A DNA stretch of 64,000 nucleotides from Limnohabitans sp. (GTDB lineage Bacteria; Bacteroidota; Bacteroidia; Flavobacteriales; Flavobacteriaceae), in the NCBI GenBank assembly GCA_030053945.1, contig JASGCW010000003.1:51034-115033 (forward strand), in the 5' to 3' direction. How positions within the stretch are numbered: the first letter of the stretch is position 1; every line of letters begins with the position of its first letter. The notes under the pieces were generated by a model, which was not told the DNA's origin, ran no database searches, and saw only the letters and a list, made by a program, of their open reading frames with translations. Of the stretch, positions 53,343 through 62,117 are shown piece after piece. A program made the translations under genes and the position numbers.

Positions 53343-54145
53343 AAACAACTCAAGAAATACTTGAAACAAATAAAAAACAAGCAGAGTTTTATAATCACTT
53401 TAAGCAAAATTATTTTACAAAACTTTGGGCAAAATTCAGAAATGGAATTTTAAACAAAACACGGAAAAATATTGGAGTGATTGATCAAACTTATGATTTG
53501 CATAAGGTATGGTTTGGCGATTTGTCACAGAAAAAAGTCTTGGATTTAGGTTGTTTTTCAGGGAATACTTTGTCATTATATCTTGCACAAAATGCTAAAG
53601 AATATGTAGGCATTGATTTGAGTGATATTGCCATTGCAAAATTGAACGAAAGATTAAAAGATCTACCAACTGCAAAAGCACTTGCTGTCGATTTTTTATC
53701 AAATGATTTTGCGGAAAGGAATTTTGATTTGATTTATGCGTATGGAGTTTTGCATCATTTCCCTAATATGGAAATTTTATTAAAAAGATTGGATGAGATA
53801 ATGGCGCCAAATGCAACGTTGATAAGTTATGATCCTTTACAAACTAGCTTTCCTGTTAAGATTGTTAGAGCGTTGTATCGTCCTTTTCAATCTGATGCTG
53901 ATTGGGAATGGCCATTCACAAAAAATACCGTAAGACAGATTCGTAATTCTTTCAATGTATCCGAAACGAGAGGTATATTAGGGAAATCAAAATGGGTTTT
54001 CTTAGTGAATTTTTTACCCATATCTGAAGATAAGAAAATAAAAATAGGTCAAAAATGGCATAATTCAGATTGGGAAAAATCTGCAATCTCAGATAAGGTA
54101 TTGTTTAGTTGTATGCATTTGACTATGTTTATGAAAAAGAAATAA
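53339..54145 (+). CDS. Class I SAM-dependent methyltransferase
   Basis: The 268-residue methyltransferase has motif I VLDLGCFSGNTLSLYLA near residue 65, YVGIDLSDIAI as motif post-I, and DLIYAYGVLHHFPNME as motif IV. KRLDEIMAPNATLISYDPL completes the fold. It is probably a sugar or chain-end methyltransferase, the fourth protein of this kind in the locus counting the methyltransferase-like gene at 35151. The target is unknown. Its stop overlaps the next start as TAATG. Confidence 0.87.
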   Translation: MKTTQEILETNKKQAEFYNHFKQNYFTKLWAKFRNGILNKTRKNIGVIDQTYDLHKVWFGDLSQKKVLDLGCFSGNTLSLYLAQNAKEYVGIDLSDIAIAKLNERLKDLPTAKALAVDFLSNDFAERNFDLIYAYGVLHHFPNMEILLKRLDEIMAPNATLISYDPLQTSFPVKIVRALYRPFQSDADWEWPFTKNTVRQIRNSFNVSETRGILGKSKWVFLVNFLPISEDKKIKIGQKWHNSDWEKSAISDKVLFSCMHLTMFMKKK

Positions 54146-55266
54146 TGCTTTCATTTTTAATTGTAACACACGTTCCACATATACAAGTAGGTGGTCAATA
54201 TTTTGCTTATGCACCTTATGTGCGTGAGATGAATATTTGGCTAAAATATGTAGATAAAGTTATTGTTGTGGCTCCTAAAAGCAATAATCAGGTTACAAAA
54301 ATTGAAGAGTCTTACAATCATCCGAATGTAGAATTCATTCAATTAGAATCATTTAATATTTTGAATTTTAGTTCAATTATAAAAAGCCTTTTTTCTATCC
54401 CGAAAAATTTAATTACAATCCTTAAAGCAATAAAAAAAGCAAATCATATACATCTTCGTTGTCCTGGAAATGTTGGGTTACTTGGAGTGATGGCACAGGT
54501 GTTTTATCCGTCGAAAACTAAAACGGCTAAATATGCAGGAAATTGGGATCCTGATGCAAAAACTCCATTTAGTTATAAACTCCAAAAAAATATTTTAGAA
54601 AATACTTTTTTAACTAGAAATATGCAGGTTTTGGTTTATGGAAATTGGCAAAATTCGACTAAAAATATAAAGTCTTTTTTTACTGCAACCTATAGAGATT
54701 TAGATATAATTCCTTTTCAGCCGAAGGGTTTAAAAGGGAAAATAAAATTTTTGTTCGCAGGGATGCTCACTGAGGGCAAGCAACCTTTATACGCATTGCA
54801 ATTAGTAGAGAAGTTAAAAAATGAAGGAAAAGATGTTGAACTTTCTTTTTTTGGAGATGGAGTGCAAAGAGCAGTTTTAGAGGAGTATATTAAATTAAAT
54901 AAGCTTGAAAATTTTGTTTACTTGAAAGGGAATCAAAATCTCGAGACATTAAAAGAAGCCTATCAAGAAAGTCATTTTGTAGTTTTGCCTTCATTGAGTG
55001 AAGGTTGGCCAAAAGTTATTGCAGAAGGGATGTTTTGGGGTTGCGTGCCCATAGCATCAAAAGTTTCTTGTGTGCCAAATATGTTAAATAATGAAGAAAG
55101 AGGTGTTTTGTTAGATTTTGATTTAGATAAAGATTGTCAAAAACTTTTTGATTTGCTTCAAGATGAAAGTGTTTATCAAAAAAAGCAATTGGAAGCTGTA
55201 AATTGGTCAAGAAAATATACAACAGATTACTTTGAACAAGAAATTAAGCAACTTCTAATTCAATGA
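54145..55266 (+). CDS. GT4 glycosyltransferase
   Basis: GT-B family 4 enzyme (373 residues from this ATG). FLIVTHVPHIQVGGQYFAYAP opens the acceptor half, HLRCPGNVGLLG follows, and the donor half has KFLFAGMLTEGKQPLYAL, FFGDGVQRA and LSEGWPKVIAEGMFWGCVP, the EX7E region. A start twelve codons upstream (54109) is in frame but would overlap the methyltransferase gene by 37 bases and add residues that do not belong to the fold; ATG at 54145 gives a TAATG junction like many others here. Overlaps the next gene by ATGA. Confidence 0.88.
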   Translation: MLSFLIVTHVPHIQVGGQYFAYAPYVREMNIWLKYVDKVIVVAPKSNNQVTKIEESYNHPNVEFIQLESFNILNFSSIIKSLFSIPKNLITILKAIKKANHIHLRCPGNVGLLGVMAQVFYPSKTKTAKYAGNWDPDAKTPFSYKLQKNILENTFLTRNMQVLVYGNWQNSTKNIKSFFTATYRDLDIIPFQPKGLKGKIKFLFAGMLTEGKQPLYALQLVEKLKNEGKDVELSFFGDGVQRAVLEEYIKLNKLENFVYLKGNQNLETLKEAYQESHFVVLPSLSEGWPKVIAEGMFWGCVPIASKVSCVPNMLNNEERGVLLDFDLDKDCQKLFDLLQDESVYQKKQLEAVNWSRKYTTDYFEQEIKQLLIQ

Positions 55267-56333
55267 GAGTACTTCAGGTAATAGATTCTTTAAACCCAGG
55301 AGGAGCAGAGCGTATGGCTGTTAATTATGCTAATGCTCTTACTAAACATATTGAATTTTCTGGTATTGTAGTTACTAGAAAGACTGGTGAGTTGTCGGGA
55401 AATATTGAATCTGATGTTCCTGTTTTTTATTTGAATAGAAAAGGAATTTTTGATTATACTGCAATTTTAAATTTTAAAAGGATAATCAAAGAAAATAAAA
55501 TTGATGTTTTACATGCTCACGGTACATCCTTTTTTATAGCCTTTATGATGAAATTACTGTTTTGGAAACTTAAAATTGTTTTTCATGAGCATTATGGAGG
55601 CAGAACTGATCAATCCTTTTTAAAAAATATCCCTTTATTGTTTTCTTGTATTTTTTTTGATACTATTATTGTTATAAATAGGGAAGTAGAAGAATGGTAT
55701 CATAAAAAGGGTGTGAAAAAGGCTTCTTTTTTTCCAAATTTTGCAAAATTAAATGATGATGGTTTAAAAGAAACAGTTTTGAATGGATTACCAGGCAAGC
55801 GGATTGTTTGTTTGGCTAATTTGAAATTTCCAAAGAATCATCTTGTTTTAATAAAAGCTTTTGCTAAACTTGAAGACGAAATTAAATCGGAATGGTCTCT
55901 GCATCTTGTAGGGAAAAATTACAATGATAATTATTCGTATGAAATTATTCGGTATATTAGCGATTTAGGTTTAGAAAAATCTGTTTATATTTATGATTCT
56001 AGATTCGATATTGAAAATATCTTATCACAAGCATCTATAGGTGTATTGTGTTCTAGTTTTGAAGGTTTTCCTGTGACTTTGTTAGAGTATGGATTAGCGA
56101 AATTAGCAGTGATTTCTTCTAAGGTAGGTTATTGTAAAGAAATTATTCAAAACGAGGTGACAGGTTTACTTTTTGCCCCAAATCAAATTGATGAGTTAGC
56201 ATTTAACATTAAAAAACTGATGAATGATAATGATTTAAGGAAAAGTTTGTCTGTTAATTTAAATGATTTGGTTCTGACTAATTATTCGGAAGAAGTAGTA
56301 ATCAAAAAATTGATTAATTTGTATCTGAAGTAA
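55263..56333 (+). CDS. GT4 glycosyltransferase
   Basis: GT-B family 4 enzyme (356 residues). VLQVIDSLNPGGAERMAVNYA is the classical N-terminal loop, LHAHGTSFFIAF and FHEHYGGRTDQSF lie in the acceptor domain. The donor half has VCLANLKFPKNHLVLIKAF and SSFEGFPVTLLEYGLAKLA, the EX7E motif. It overlaps the upstream GT4 gene by ATGA and the following membrane protein by TAATG. Specificity is unknown. Confidence 0.9.
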   Translation: MRVLQVIDSLNPGGAERMAVNYANALTKHIEFSGIVVTRKTGELSGNIESDVPVFYLNRKGIFDYTAILNFKRIIKENKIDVLHAHGTSFFIAFMMKLLFWKLKIVFHEHYGGRTDQSFLKNIPLLFSCIFFDTIIVINREVEEWYHKKGVKKASFFPNFAKLNDDGLKETVLNGLPGKRIVCLANLKFPKNHLVLIKAFAKLEDEIKSEWSLHLVGKNYNDNYSYEIIRYISDLGLEKSVYIYDSRFDIENILSQASIGVLCSSFEGFPVTLLEYGLAKLAVISSKVGYCKEIIQNEVTGLLFAPNQIDELAFNIKKLMNDNDLRKSLSVNLNDLVLTNYSEEVVIKKLINLYLK

Positions 56334-57691
56334 TGCAAAAAAAGTATCTTACATATATCGGATTAGTACTCATTCATGTTGTATTAGGTTTTTTAATTTT
56401 TTTGAATTCAAAAATTTCTATTCCTTATCAATATGCTATCCTATCATTAGGACTTCTGATATTACTTTATTCTCAGGATAAAGAAAATCAAGTGTTATAT
56501 ATTTGTGGATATGTAGTAGGTAGTGAAGTATTATTAAGGATGACTGGAGGTGCTTTAGGGTATGAAATAGCTAAATATTCCATAACTATTTTTATGCTTA
56601 TAGGGATTTATTTTTCTGGATTTTCAAAAAACTCGATTCCTTATTGGATTTTTTTATTCTTACTACTCCCAGGTGTTATTTATGCAACAGAAGTCTTAAA
56701 CCTTGAATCAAGCATAAGAAAATCTTTAGGATTTAATATCTCAGGACCAATTTGTTTAGGTGTTTCTTCTGTGTATTGTTACCAAAGGAAAATTTCACTT
56801 AAACAAATAGAGAACATACTTTTATCAATTCTGTTACCTATAATCACGACTGTGACTTATATGTTTTTTTATACCCCAAATATTCGTACCGTAGTTACAG
56901 ATACTAATTCTAATTTTGAAACTTCCGGAGGATTTGGTCCTAATCAAGTATCAACTATTTTAGGGCTTGGACTTTTTTTGATTTTCATTAGAGTGATTTT
57001 TTATTCCAAATCAAAAAAAATAATGATATTGAATGTTGTTTTGTTAATGTTTATTGCTTTTAGAGGCATTGTTACTTTTTCTAGAGGAGGAATGATTTGT
57101 TCAGTAATTATGATTGTTCTTTTGCTGATTGTTCTTTTTAGAGTGACTAAAAGCTCAGCCAAAGTCAAAATTATATGGACAATAATTGGTTCATTTATAG
57201 CATTTGTTTTGATATGGGGTTATAGTTCATTTCAAACCAATGGACTTATTGATAAGAGATACTCGAATCAAGATGCAGCAGGAAGAATAAAGCAAAGTAG
57301 GCTTTCTGGAAGAGAAGAAATTATGGAAAACGAAATCAAAATCTTTTTAGAGAATCCACTTTTTGGTGTTGGTGTAGGAAAAGCTAAAGAAGATAGGGTT
57401 AACGATTTAGGTACATCTATTGCTTCACATAGTGAGATAACTAGAACATTAGCTGAGCATGGGACATTAGGGGTAGCATCATTACTAATATTGTTAATTA
57501 CACCTTTAGCTCTCTATATTAATAATAGATATCATATTTATTTACTATCATTTTATGTTTTTTGGTTACTAACCATTAACCATGCTGCTATGCGATTAGC
57601 TGCGCCAGCATTTGTATATGCCCTAACACTTTTGTATGTTTACGGTGTTGAGAAACCTAAAGAAATTGTAAACAATAATAATGCAGCATAA
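56333..57691 (+). CDS. O-antigen ligase/polymerase superfamily membrane protein (second copy)
   Basis: The 452-residue polytopic protein has about 12 helices and a Wzy_C/WaaL periplasmic loop. SRLSGREEIMENEIKIFLENPLFGVGVGKA holds the GR and NPLxGVGxG signature, and ASHSEITRTLAEHGTLG holds the His and Gly-rich motif. A GFGPNQ motif near residue 205 and FRGIVTFSRGGMI are also typical of this branch. It may polymerise the region B repeat or ligate it. With the copy at 7641 and the Wzy at 6219 it makes three polymerase/ligase-type proteins. It overlaps the initiating transferase gene by 11 bases. Confidence 0.8.
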   Translation: MQKKYLTYIGLVLIHVVLGFLIFLNSKISIPYQYAILSLGLLILLYSQDKENQVLYICGYVVGSEVLLRMTGGALGYEIAKYSITIFMLIGIYFSGFSKNSIPYWIFLFLLLPGVIYATEVLNLESSIRKSLGFNISGPICLGVSSVYCYQRKISLKQIENILLSILLPIITTVTYMFFYTPNIRTVVTDTNSNFETSGGFGPNQVSTILGLGLFLIFIRVIFYSKSKKIMILNVVLLMFIAFRGIVTFSRGGMICSVIMIVLLLIVLFRVTKSSAKVKIIWTIIGSFIAFVLIWGYSSFQTNGLIDKRYSNQDAAGRIKQSRLSGREEIMENEIKIFLENPLFGVGVGKAKEDRVNDLGTSIASHSEITRTLAEHGTLGVASLLILLITPLALYINNRYHIYLLSFYVFWLLTINHAAMRLAAPAFVYALTLLYVYGVEKPKEIVNNNNAA

Positions 57692-59075
57692 TAAAAAAAT
57701 ACATTTTGAAATTTCTGAAAGGAAAATTTTATTACGGGTTATAGATATTTTCTCGGTGTTATTTTTGTTGTATTTATTGAGTCAGTTTTTAGAATTTGAT
57801 TATTTTAAAATTTCGAAGGATAATTTTGTTTGGACATTTATTTTATCAAGTTATTTGATGTTTTTCGGAACTATATTTGAAATGTATAACCTTCAAGTAG
57901 CTAGTAATCAATTTCAGATTACAAAAAGCGTTCTCTTAGCAGGCTCTACAACGGTACTTTTCTATTTACTAACACCTTTTTTTACACCTTTTTTGCCACA
58001 AAAGAGATATGAAATTATGTTATTTTATTTAGCGGTTATTTTAGCTCTTTTATCTTGGAGAATATTATATGTGATGTTTTTTGCATCTACCAGATTTGTT
58101 AAGAATGCTATTCTTGTTTGTGATTTGAATGATTTGCAGGAGTTAATAGGTAGTTTGCAAAAAGCTGATCCACATTTTAAGATTTTGGGATATATTGATA
58201 TAGAAAGTGATTCGTTAGAAGTGTTTTACTTGAAAAAGAAAAGAGAAATAGACTCAACATTGATTGATAATTTTTTAAATAATTCATCTATATCAGAAAT
58301 AGTTATTGCTTCACACAATACTCAAGGACTTACTGTAGAGTTGCATAATAAACTAATAAAGTTATTAGAGGGAGGAATTATAATAAGAGAATATACACAA
58401 GTATATGAAAGCTTGACTCAACGGATACCAGTACAATATATTTCGAGAGATTTTTACAGATATTTCCCTTTTTCAAGGAGTAATAATAATAAGTTATACC
58501 TTTTGGTAGTTCGTTTTTTTGAAATACTGTTAGCATTAATAGGGCTTTTTATTGGTTTAATGATTCTTCCTTTTATTTTTTTAGGAAACTTAATTGGAAA
58601 CAGAGGGCCATTATTTTATACTCAGGAGCGGGTAGGGAAAAATGGTGTCAATTTTAAAATATACAAATTGAGGTCTATGATAGTAGATGCTGAGAAAAAT
58701 GGAGCCGTTTTTGCATCGACAAACGATAATAGAGTAACTTTTTTTGGAAAATTTTTAAGAAAATCTAGGCTAGACGAAGTGCCGCAATTTATTAATGTTC
58801 TTATAGGAGATATGGGAATTATAGGACCTAGACCTGAAAGACCAATTTTTGTTGATAAGATAGCTGAAATTATGCCTTTTTATGAGACACGTCATATTAT
58901 TAAACCTGGTCTTACAGGTTGGGCACAGGTAAATTATTCTTATGGAGAAAATCTTGAAGATAGTCTTATAAAATTGCAGTATGATTTATATTATATTAAA
59001 CATAGAAGTGTTTTTTTAGATTTGAGTATTGCAGTAAAAACACTAAGTACAATTTTGTTTTACAGGGGACAGTAA
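57681..59075 (+). CDS. WcaJ/WbaP-type polyprenyl-phosphate hexose-1-phosphate transferase
   Basis: Initiating transferase of the polyisoprenyl-phosphate hexose-1-P family (464 residues). Four N-terminal helices (about 15-145), a Rossmann-like middle (about 150-250), one more hydrophobic segment (about 270-300, the re-entrant helix), then the catalytic domain: GNRGPLFYTQERVGKNG, FKIYKLRSM, FLRKSRLDEVPQF with the catalytic Asp-Glu pair, MGIIGPRPERP and KPGLTGWAQVNY. It transfers Glc-1-P, Gal-1-P or a related sugar-1-P to undecaprenyl phosphate. It is the last plus-strand gene of the locus, two bases from a convergent gene, and is unrelated to the initiating enzyme at 18488. Confidence 0.93.
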   Translation: MQHNKKIHFEISERKILLRVIDIFSVLFLLYLLSQFLEFDYFKISKDNFVWTFILSSYLMFFGTIFEMYNLQVASNQFQITKSVLLAGSTTVLFYLLTPFFTPFLPQKRYEIMLFYLAVILALLSWRILYVMFFASTRFVKNAILVCDLNDLQELIGSLQKADPHFKILGYIDIESDSLEVFYLKKKREIDSTLIDNFLNNSSISEIVIASHNTQGLTVELHNKLIKLLEGGIIIREYTQVYESLTQRIPVQYISRDFYRYFPFSRSNNNKLYLLVVRFFEILLALIGLFIGLMILPFIFLGNLIGNRGPLFYTQERVGKNGVNFKIYKLRSMIVDAEKNGAVFASTNDNRVTFFGKFLRKSRLDEVPQFINVLIGDMGIIGPRPERPIFVDKIAEIMPFYETRHIIKPGLTGWAQVNYSYGENLEDSLIKLQYDLYYIKHRSVFLDLSIAVKTLSTILFYRGQ

Positions 59076-59077
59076 CA

Positions 59078-60181
59078 TTATTTCTTTATATAAAGCCTAA
59101 ATAATTGAATACTTGTAGTCAAAATTATAGGCATTACTATAATTAAATGTGCTTTGTTAAACATATATAAAACATAGCAAGCAATAAGAAGTAAACTTAT
59201 CAAACTTATTTTTTTAACCCAAATTGTCTTGTTTTTTATAAGGAAATATACTAAAGCTAAATACAGTGGACTAAAAAGAAGAACATTGTAATTCCATAAA
59301 ACTTCTCTATGTAAAGAATAGAAACCAACTAAACAAAAAAACATCCCTATTAATCCAAAAAGACTAAAATATATTACATTAGACCATCTTTTATTTATAA
59401 TAACAAAAACAGAAAGAATTACTATTAATGAATAAATACTGTCAAAAAAATGAAATGGTTCATCTACTTTTGGAGCAATAAAAGAATTTATTGGTTTTTC
59501 TGCCAATAATTTTCCTTGATGTTTAGTGTTTTTTAAAACCTCCATCAAATCTAAAGGAAGAAATAATACAGAAGCCTGTTCGTCTGGTCGATGTCCAAAA
59601 ATAATATTAATGCCTAGATTTAGGTAAAAATGATTTTTTTGATAATCGAAAAGTATATCGCGATAACTATCTTCTTTATGTAATGTGTTTTTTATGGGAC
59701 TATCTTTAAGTACCGAATTAACAATGTCAATTACTTTTGTGGTGCAATTTCTATCTATAAATTTATAGGTGTAAAATTTGTCTTCTGTAAATACAGAGTT
59801 ATTTAGTTTATTGAATAACTCTTGCTTTTCAGTTAGCGATAGATTTAATTCTTGTTCGTAATAAGAGCGATTTTCTTCCTTATAACCATATTCAAAATCA
59901 CTATATGGGTACACAGCAGCATAATATTGTAAATCACCTTTTACAAATTTTAAGAGAAAATTTTCTGTTCTAAAATCAAACATTCCATAGTTGTAAACTA
60001 CATCAATATTTGTAGTTAGATCTTTAACACGTAAAGCGGTATGTCCATAAAGGGTATGGACTTCAGTAGAAATATCTACTGTGACTATACTAAATTTTGT
60101 GCTTTCTGAAATCGAAGGAATTTGACTTAAACCAAATAATGACTCAGATAAAAAGATTAGAAGAAATAATTTTTTAAGCAT
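59078..60181 (-). CDS. DUF4105 protein, Lnb-like lipoprotein N-acyltransferase
   Basis: The 367-residue protein has a signal peptide (1-20), a periplasmic DUF4105 domain (about 28-235) and five to six C-terminal membrane helices (about 248-362). DUF4105 has been renamed for Lnb, the lipoprotein N-acyltransferase of Bacteroides, which replaces Lnt. LYGHTALRV and DRNCTTKV offer the conserved His and Cys for acyl transfer. ATG start at 60181. It lies 9 bases behind the PorV/PorQ-like gene, so they share a transcript. Function here is by family; other DUF4105 proteins may do different reactions. Confidence 0.82.
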   Translation of the reverse strand: MLKKLFLLIFLSESLFGLSQIPSISESTKFSIVTVDISTEVHTLYGHTALRVKDLTTNIDVVYNYGMFDFRTENFLLKFVKGDLQYYAAVYPYSDFEYGYKEENRSYYEQELNLSLTEKQELFNKLNNSVFTEDKFYTYKFIDRNCTTKVIDIVNSVLKDSPIKNTLHKEDSYRDILFDYQKNHFYLNLGINIIFGHRPDEQASVLFLPLDLMEVLKNTKHQGKLLAEKPINSFIAPKVDEPFHFFDSIYSLIVILSVFVIINKRWSNVIYFSLFGLIGMFFCLVGFYSLHREVLWNYNVLLFSPLYLALVYFLIKNKTIWVKKISLISLLLIACYVLYMFNKAHLIIVMPIILTTSIQLFRLYIKK

Positions 60182-60190
60182 TCCAAATTT

Positions 60191-61267
60191 CTATTTAAAA
60201 ATAGATAAATCCACTTTTACTGAAAAAACATTAGAATATAAAGCAGCACTTTGGTTTCCTAAATCGGTCAATGCATAGTCTATAGAAATTCCTTTGTAAT
60301 GAAAACCAAGACCTAGATTAGGTTGGAAACCAACAGTTTTAGATCCATCTATTTGTAAAGTATTTTGAAAATTTCCAACACCTGTACGTAAAAATGCTAA
60401 ATTGTTGTATCCTAGTTCAAAACCAACTGCGGGAGATATACTTAAGGCTTTGCTAGAAACAATATCGTTTGTTCTTTCAAATTGCATATTGAAATTAGTG
60501 GAAGCTAATAAACTTAAATTGTTTTTAAATTCAAATTTTCTTGCTATCCCTAATTGGACTTTTGGCAAAGTGATTTCTGTACTTTCAGGTAAGTCCTGAT
60601 TTTGTAAAGGAGTTTGTGTTTGTGCATCCTTAATTTTTTGGAATTCAGCCTCATTTATATTCCAAATATTGTAGGTAGTGGTAATATCTCGAAACATAGC
60701 TCCGAATTGCCATTTTTTATAATTGTATTGTGCTCCTAAATCAAAACCAAACCCCCATGAAGTTGCGAATTTTCCAATAATCCTTCTAATTACTTTGGCA
60801 TTTGCACCATATTGCAGACCTTCAATTTTTGTTTTGCGGGCATAAGAAAAAGTCACACCATAATCAGCTGCCGAAAAAGTACTAATACGATTGTAGTTTA
60901 TTTGGCCATTAGCATCAATTAATTCGGTAGTATTAAGGATGTTATCTACTCCAAAACGAATAATTGAAGCTCCCCAGGCACTTGTAGAATCAATTTTTTG
61001 TGCATAAGCTAAATAATCATATTGAGCAATATTTGCAAAATAGCTGGCGTGCATAAAGGATGCCTCACTGTTTTTTATTTTTAAAATTCCAGAAGGATTC
61101 CAATAGGTCGAATTAACATCTCCTGTGTGAGAAGTCATAGCATTTGCCATTCCAAAAGCGCGTGCATCAACTCCAATGTTCATAAACTCGTTAGAATATT
61201 TACGAACTGTTTGTGCATTTACCCCAGTAACTGTAAGAATAAATATGCAGAATAAAATCTTTTTCAA
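60191..61267 (-). CDS. PorV/PorQ-family outer-membrane protein
   Basis: FadL-like 14-strand outer-membrane barrel of the PorV/PorQ family (358 residues), linked to type IX secretion and to outer-membrane proteins of Bacteroidota. Signal peptide 1-19 (ends VNAQT). MNIGVDARAFGMANAMTSHTGDVNSTYWNPSG is the family N-terminal region (two short pieces: ARAFGMANA and STYWNPSG), and beta strands with aromatic alternation run to the C-terminal VKVDLSIFK. The start is TTG at 61267. It fits well with the T9SS-sorted beta-helix protein at 4636, but the link is functional only. No clear -7 element was found upstream on the minus strand. Confidence 0.85.
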   Translation of the reverse strand: MKKILFCIFILTVTGVNAQTVRKYSNEFMNIGVDARAFGMANAMTSHTGDVNSTYWNPSGILKIKNSEASFMHASYFANIAQYDYLAYAQKIDSTSAWGASIIRFGVDNILNTTELIDANGQINYNRISTFSAADYGVTFSYARKTKIEGLQYGANAKVIRRIIGKFATSWGFGFDLGAQYNYKKWQFGAMFRDITTTYNIWNINEAEFQKIKDAQTQTPLQNQDLPESTEITLPKVQLGIARKFEFKNNLSLLASTNFNMQFERTNDIVSSKALSISPAVGFELGYNNLAFLRTGVGNFQNTLQIDGSKTVGFQPNLGLGFHYKGISIDYALTDLGNQSAALYSNVFSVKVDLSIFK

Positions 61268-61342
61268 ATCAAATAAATTTTAATACAAATATTAAATAAA
61301 AATCTGATATAATAAACTCAACAACTTATAAAGTTATTGTGT

Positions 61343-61350
61343 TACATTTG
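61343..61350 (+). promoter_or_regulatory. -7 promoter element before pssA
   Basis: TACATTTG matches TAnnTTTG and lies 29 bases upstream of the pssA ATG at 61380. It is in the divergent 112-base gap between the PorV/PorQ-like gene and pssA. No -33 TTG is obvious, so confidence is moderate. Confidence 0.5.
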
Positions 61351-61379
61351 CTTTTTAAAAAATAAAATTGGTATTGCTA

Positions 61380-62117
61380 ATGGAAATCAAAAAACATATT
61401 CCTAATATAATTACTCTTATTAATCTGCTATGTGGGTGTGTTGCACTTGTTTTTGTAGCTCAAAAAGAATTTGAAATGTCATTCTTTTTTGTATGCTTGG
61501 GTATTTTCTTTGATTTTTTTGATGGATTTTTTGCTAGACTTTTCAAAGTTTCTGGTCCTTTAGGAGTTCAATTAGATTCATTAGCAGATATGGTTACTAG
61601 CGGAGTAGTACCAGGTTATACTATGTTTCAGCTAATGATGAATGCTTATGGGGAAGAAGCAGTAAATTTTAATACTTGTGATTCTGTTGCTTGTTTTGTG
61701 CCTTTTTTAGGTTTTGTAATTACTTTAGGTGCCTGTTTTAGACTAGCAAATTTTAATATAGATACTCGACAAACCGATTCTTTTATTGGGTTGCCAACTC
61801 CAGCAAATACTTTGTTTGTGATTAGTTTACCTTTGGTTTTAAATTATTCTGGAATTGATTTTATTGCTTCTAACTTGCAATGTATTAGAGTGCTTTTAAT
61901 AATTACTTTTTTAAGTGCTTATGTTATGAATGCAGAAATCCCATTATTTTCATTAAAAATTAAAAATTTTTCTTTTCAGAAAAATGCACTTCAGATTTTC
62001 TTTTTGATAGTTTCATTAATTTTATTGTTAGTGTTTCGATATTTGGGAGTTTGTTTGATAATTATTTTTTATGTATTACTTTCCGTAATTCAGAATTTCT
62101 TTTTAAAAAAAGAATAG
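61380..62117 (+). CDS. pssA: CDP-diacylglycerol-serine O-phosphatidyltransferase
   Basis: Inner-membrane enzyme (245 residues, about eight helices) of the CDP-alcohol phosphatidyltransferase family, making phosphatidylserine for phosphatidylethanolamine. The active site pattern DG..AR..G..D is spread over FDFFDGFFARLF and GPLGVQLDSLADMVTSG. KKHIPNIITLINLLCGC is the usual N-terminus. The reading frame extends to a TTG at 61368, but ATG at 61380 gives the family start. The GH25 gene follows directly after its stop. Confidence 0.94.
   Translation: MEIKKHIPNIITLINLLCGCVALVFVAQKEFEMSFFFVCLGIFFDFFDGFFARLFKVSGPLGVQLDSLADMVTSGVVPGYTMFQLMMNAYGEEAVNFNTCDSVACFVPFLGFVITLGACFRLANFNIDTRQTDSFIGLPTPANTLFVISLPLVLNYSGIDFIASNLQCIRVLLIITFLSAYVMNAEIPLFSLKIKNFSFQKNALQIFFLIVSLILLLVFRYLGVCLIIIFYVLLSVIQNFFLKKE

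Noticed and set aside
59084..59095. Palindrome CTTTATATAAAG at the convergent end of the polysaccharide locus, as a terminator
   Set aside because: No G/C-rich stem and no loop; cannot form a stable terminator hairpin.
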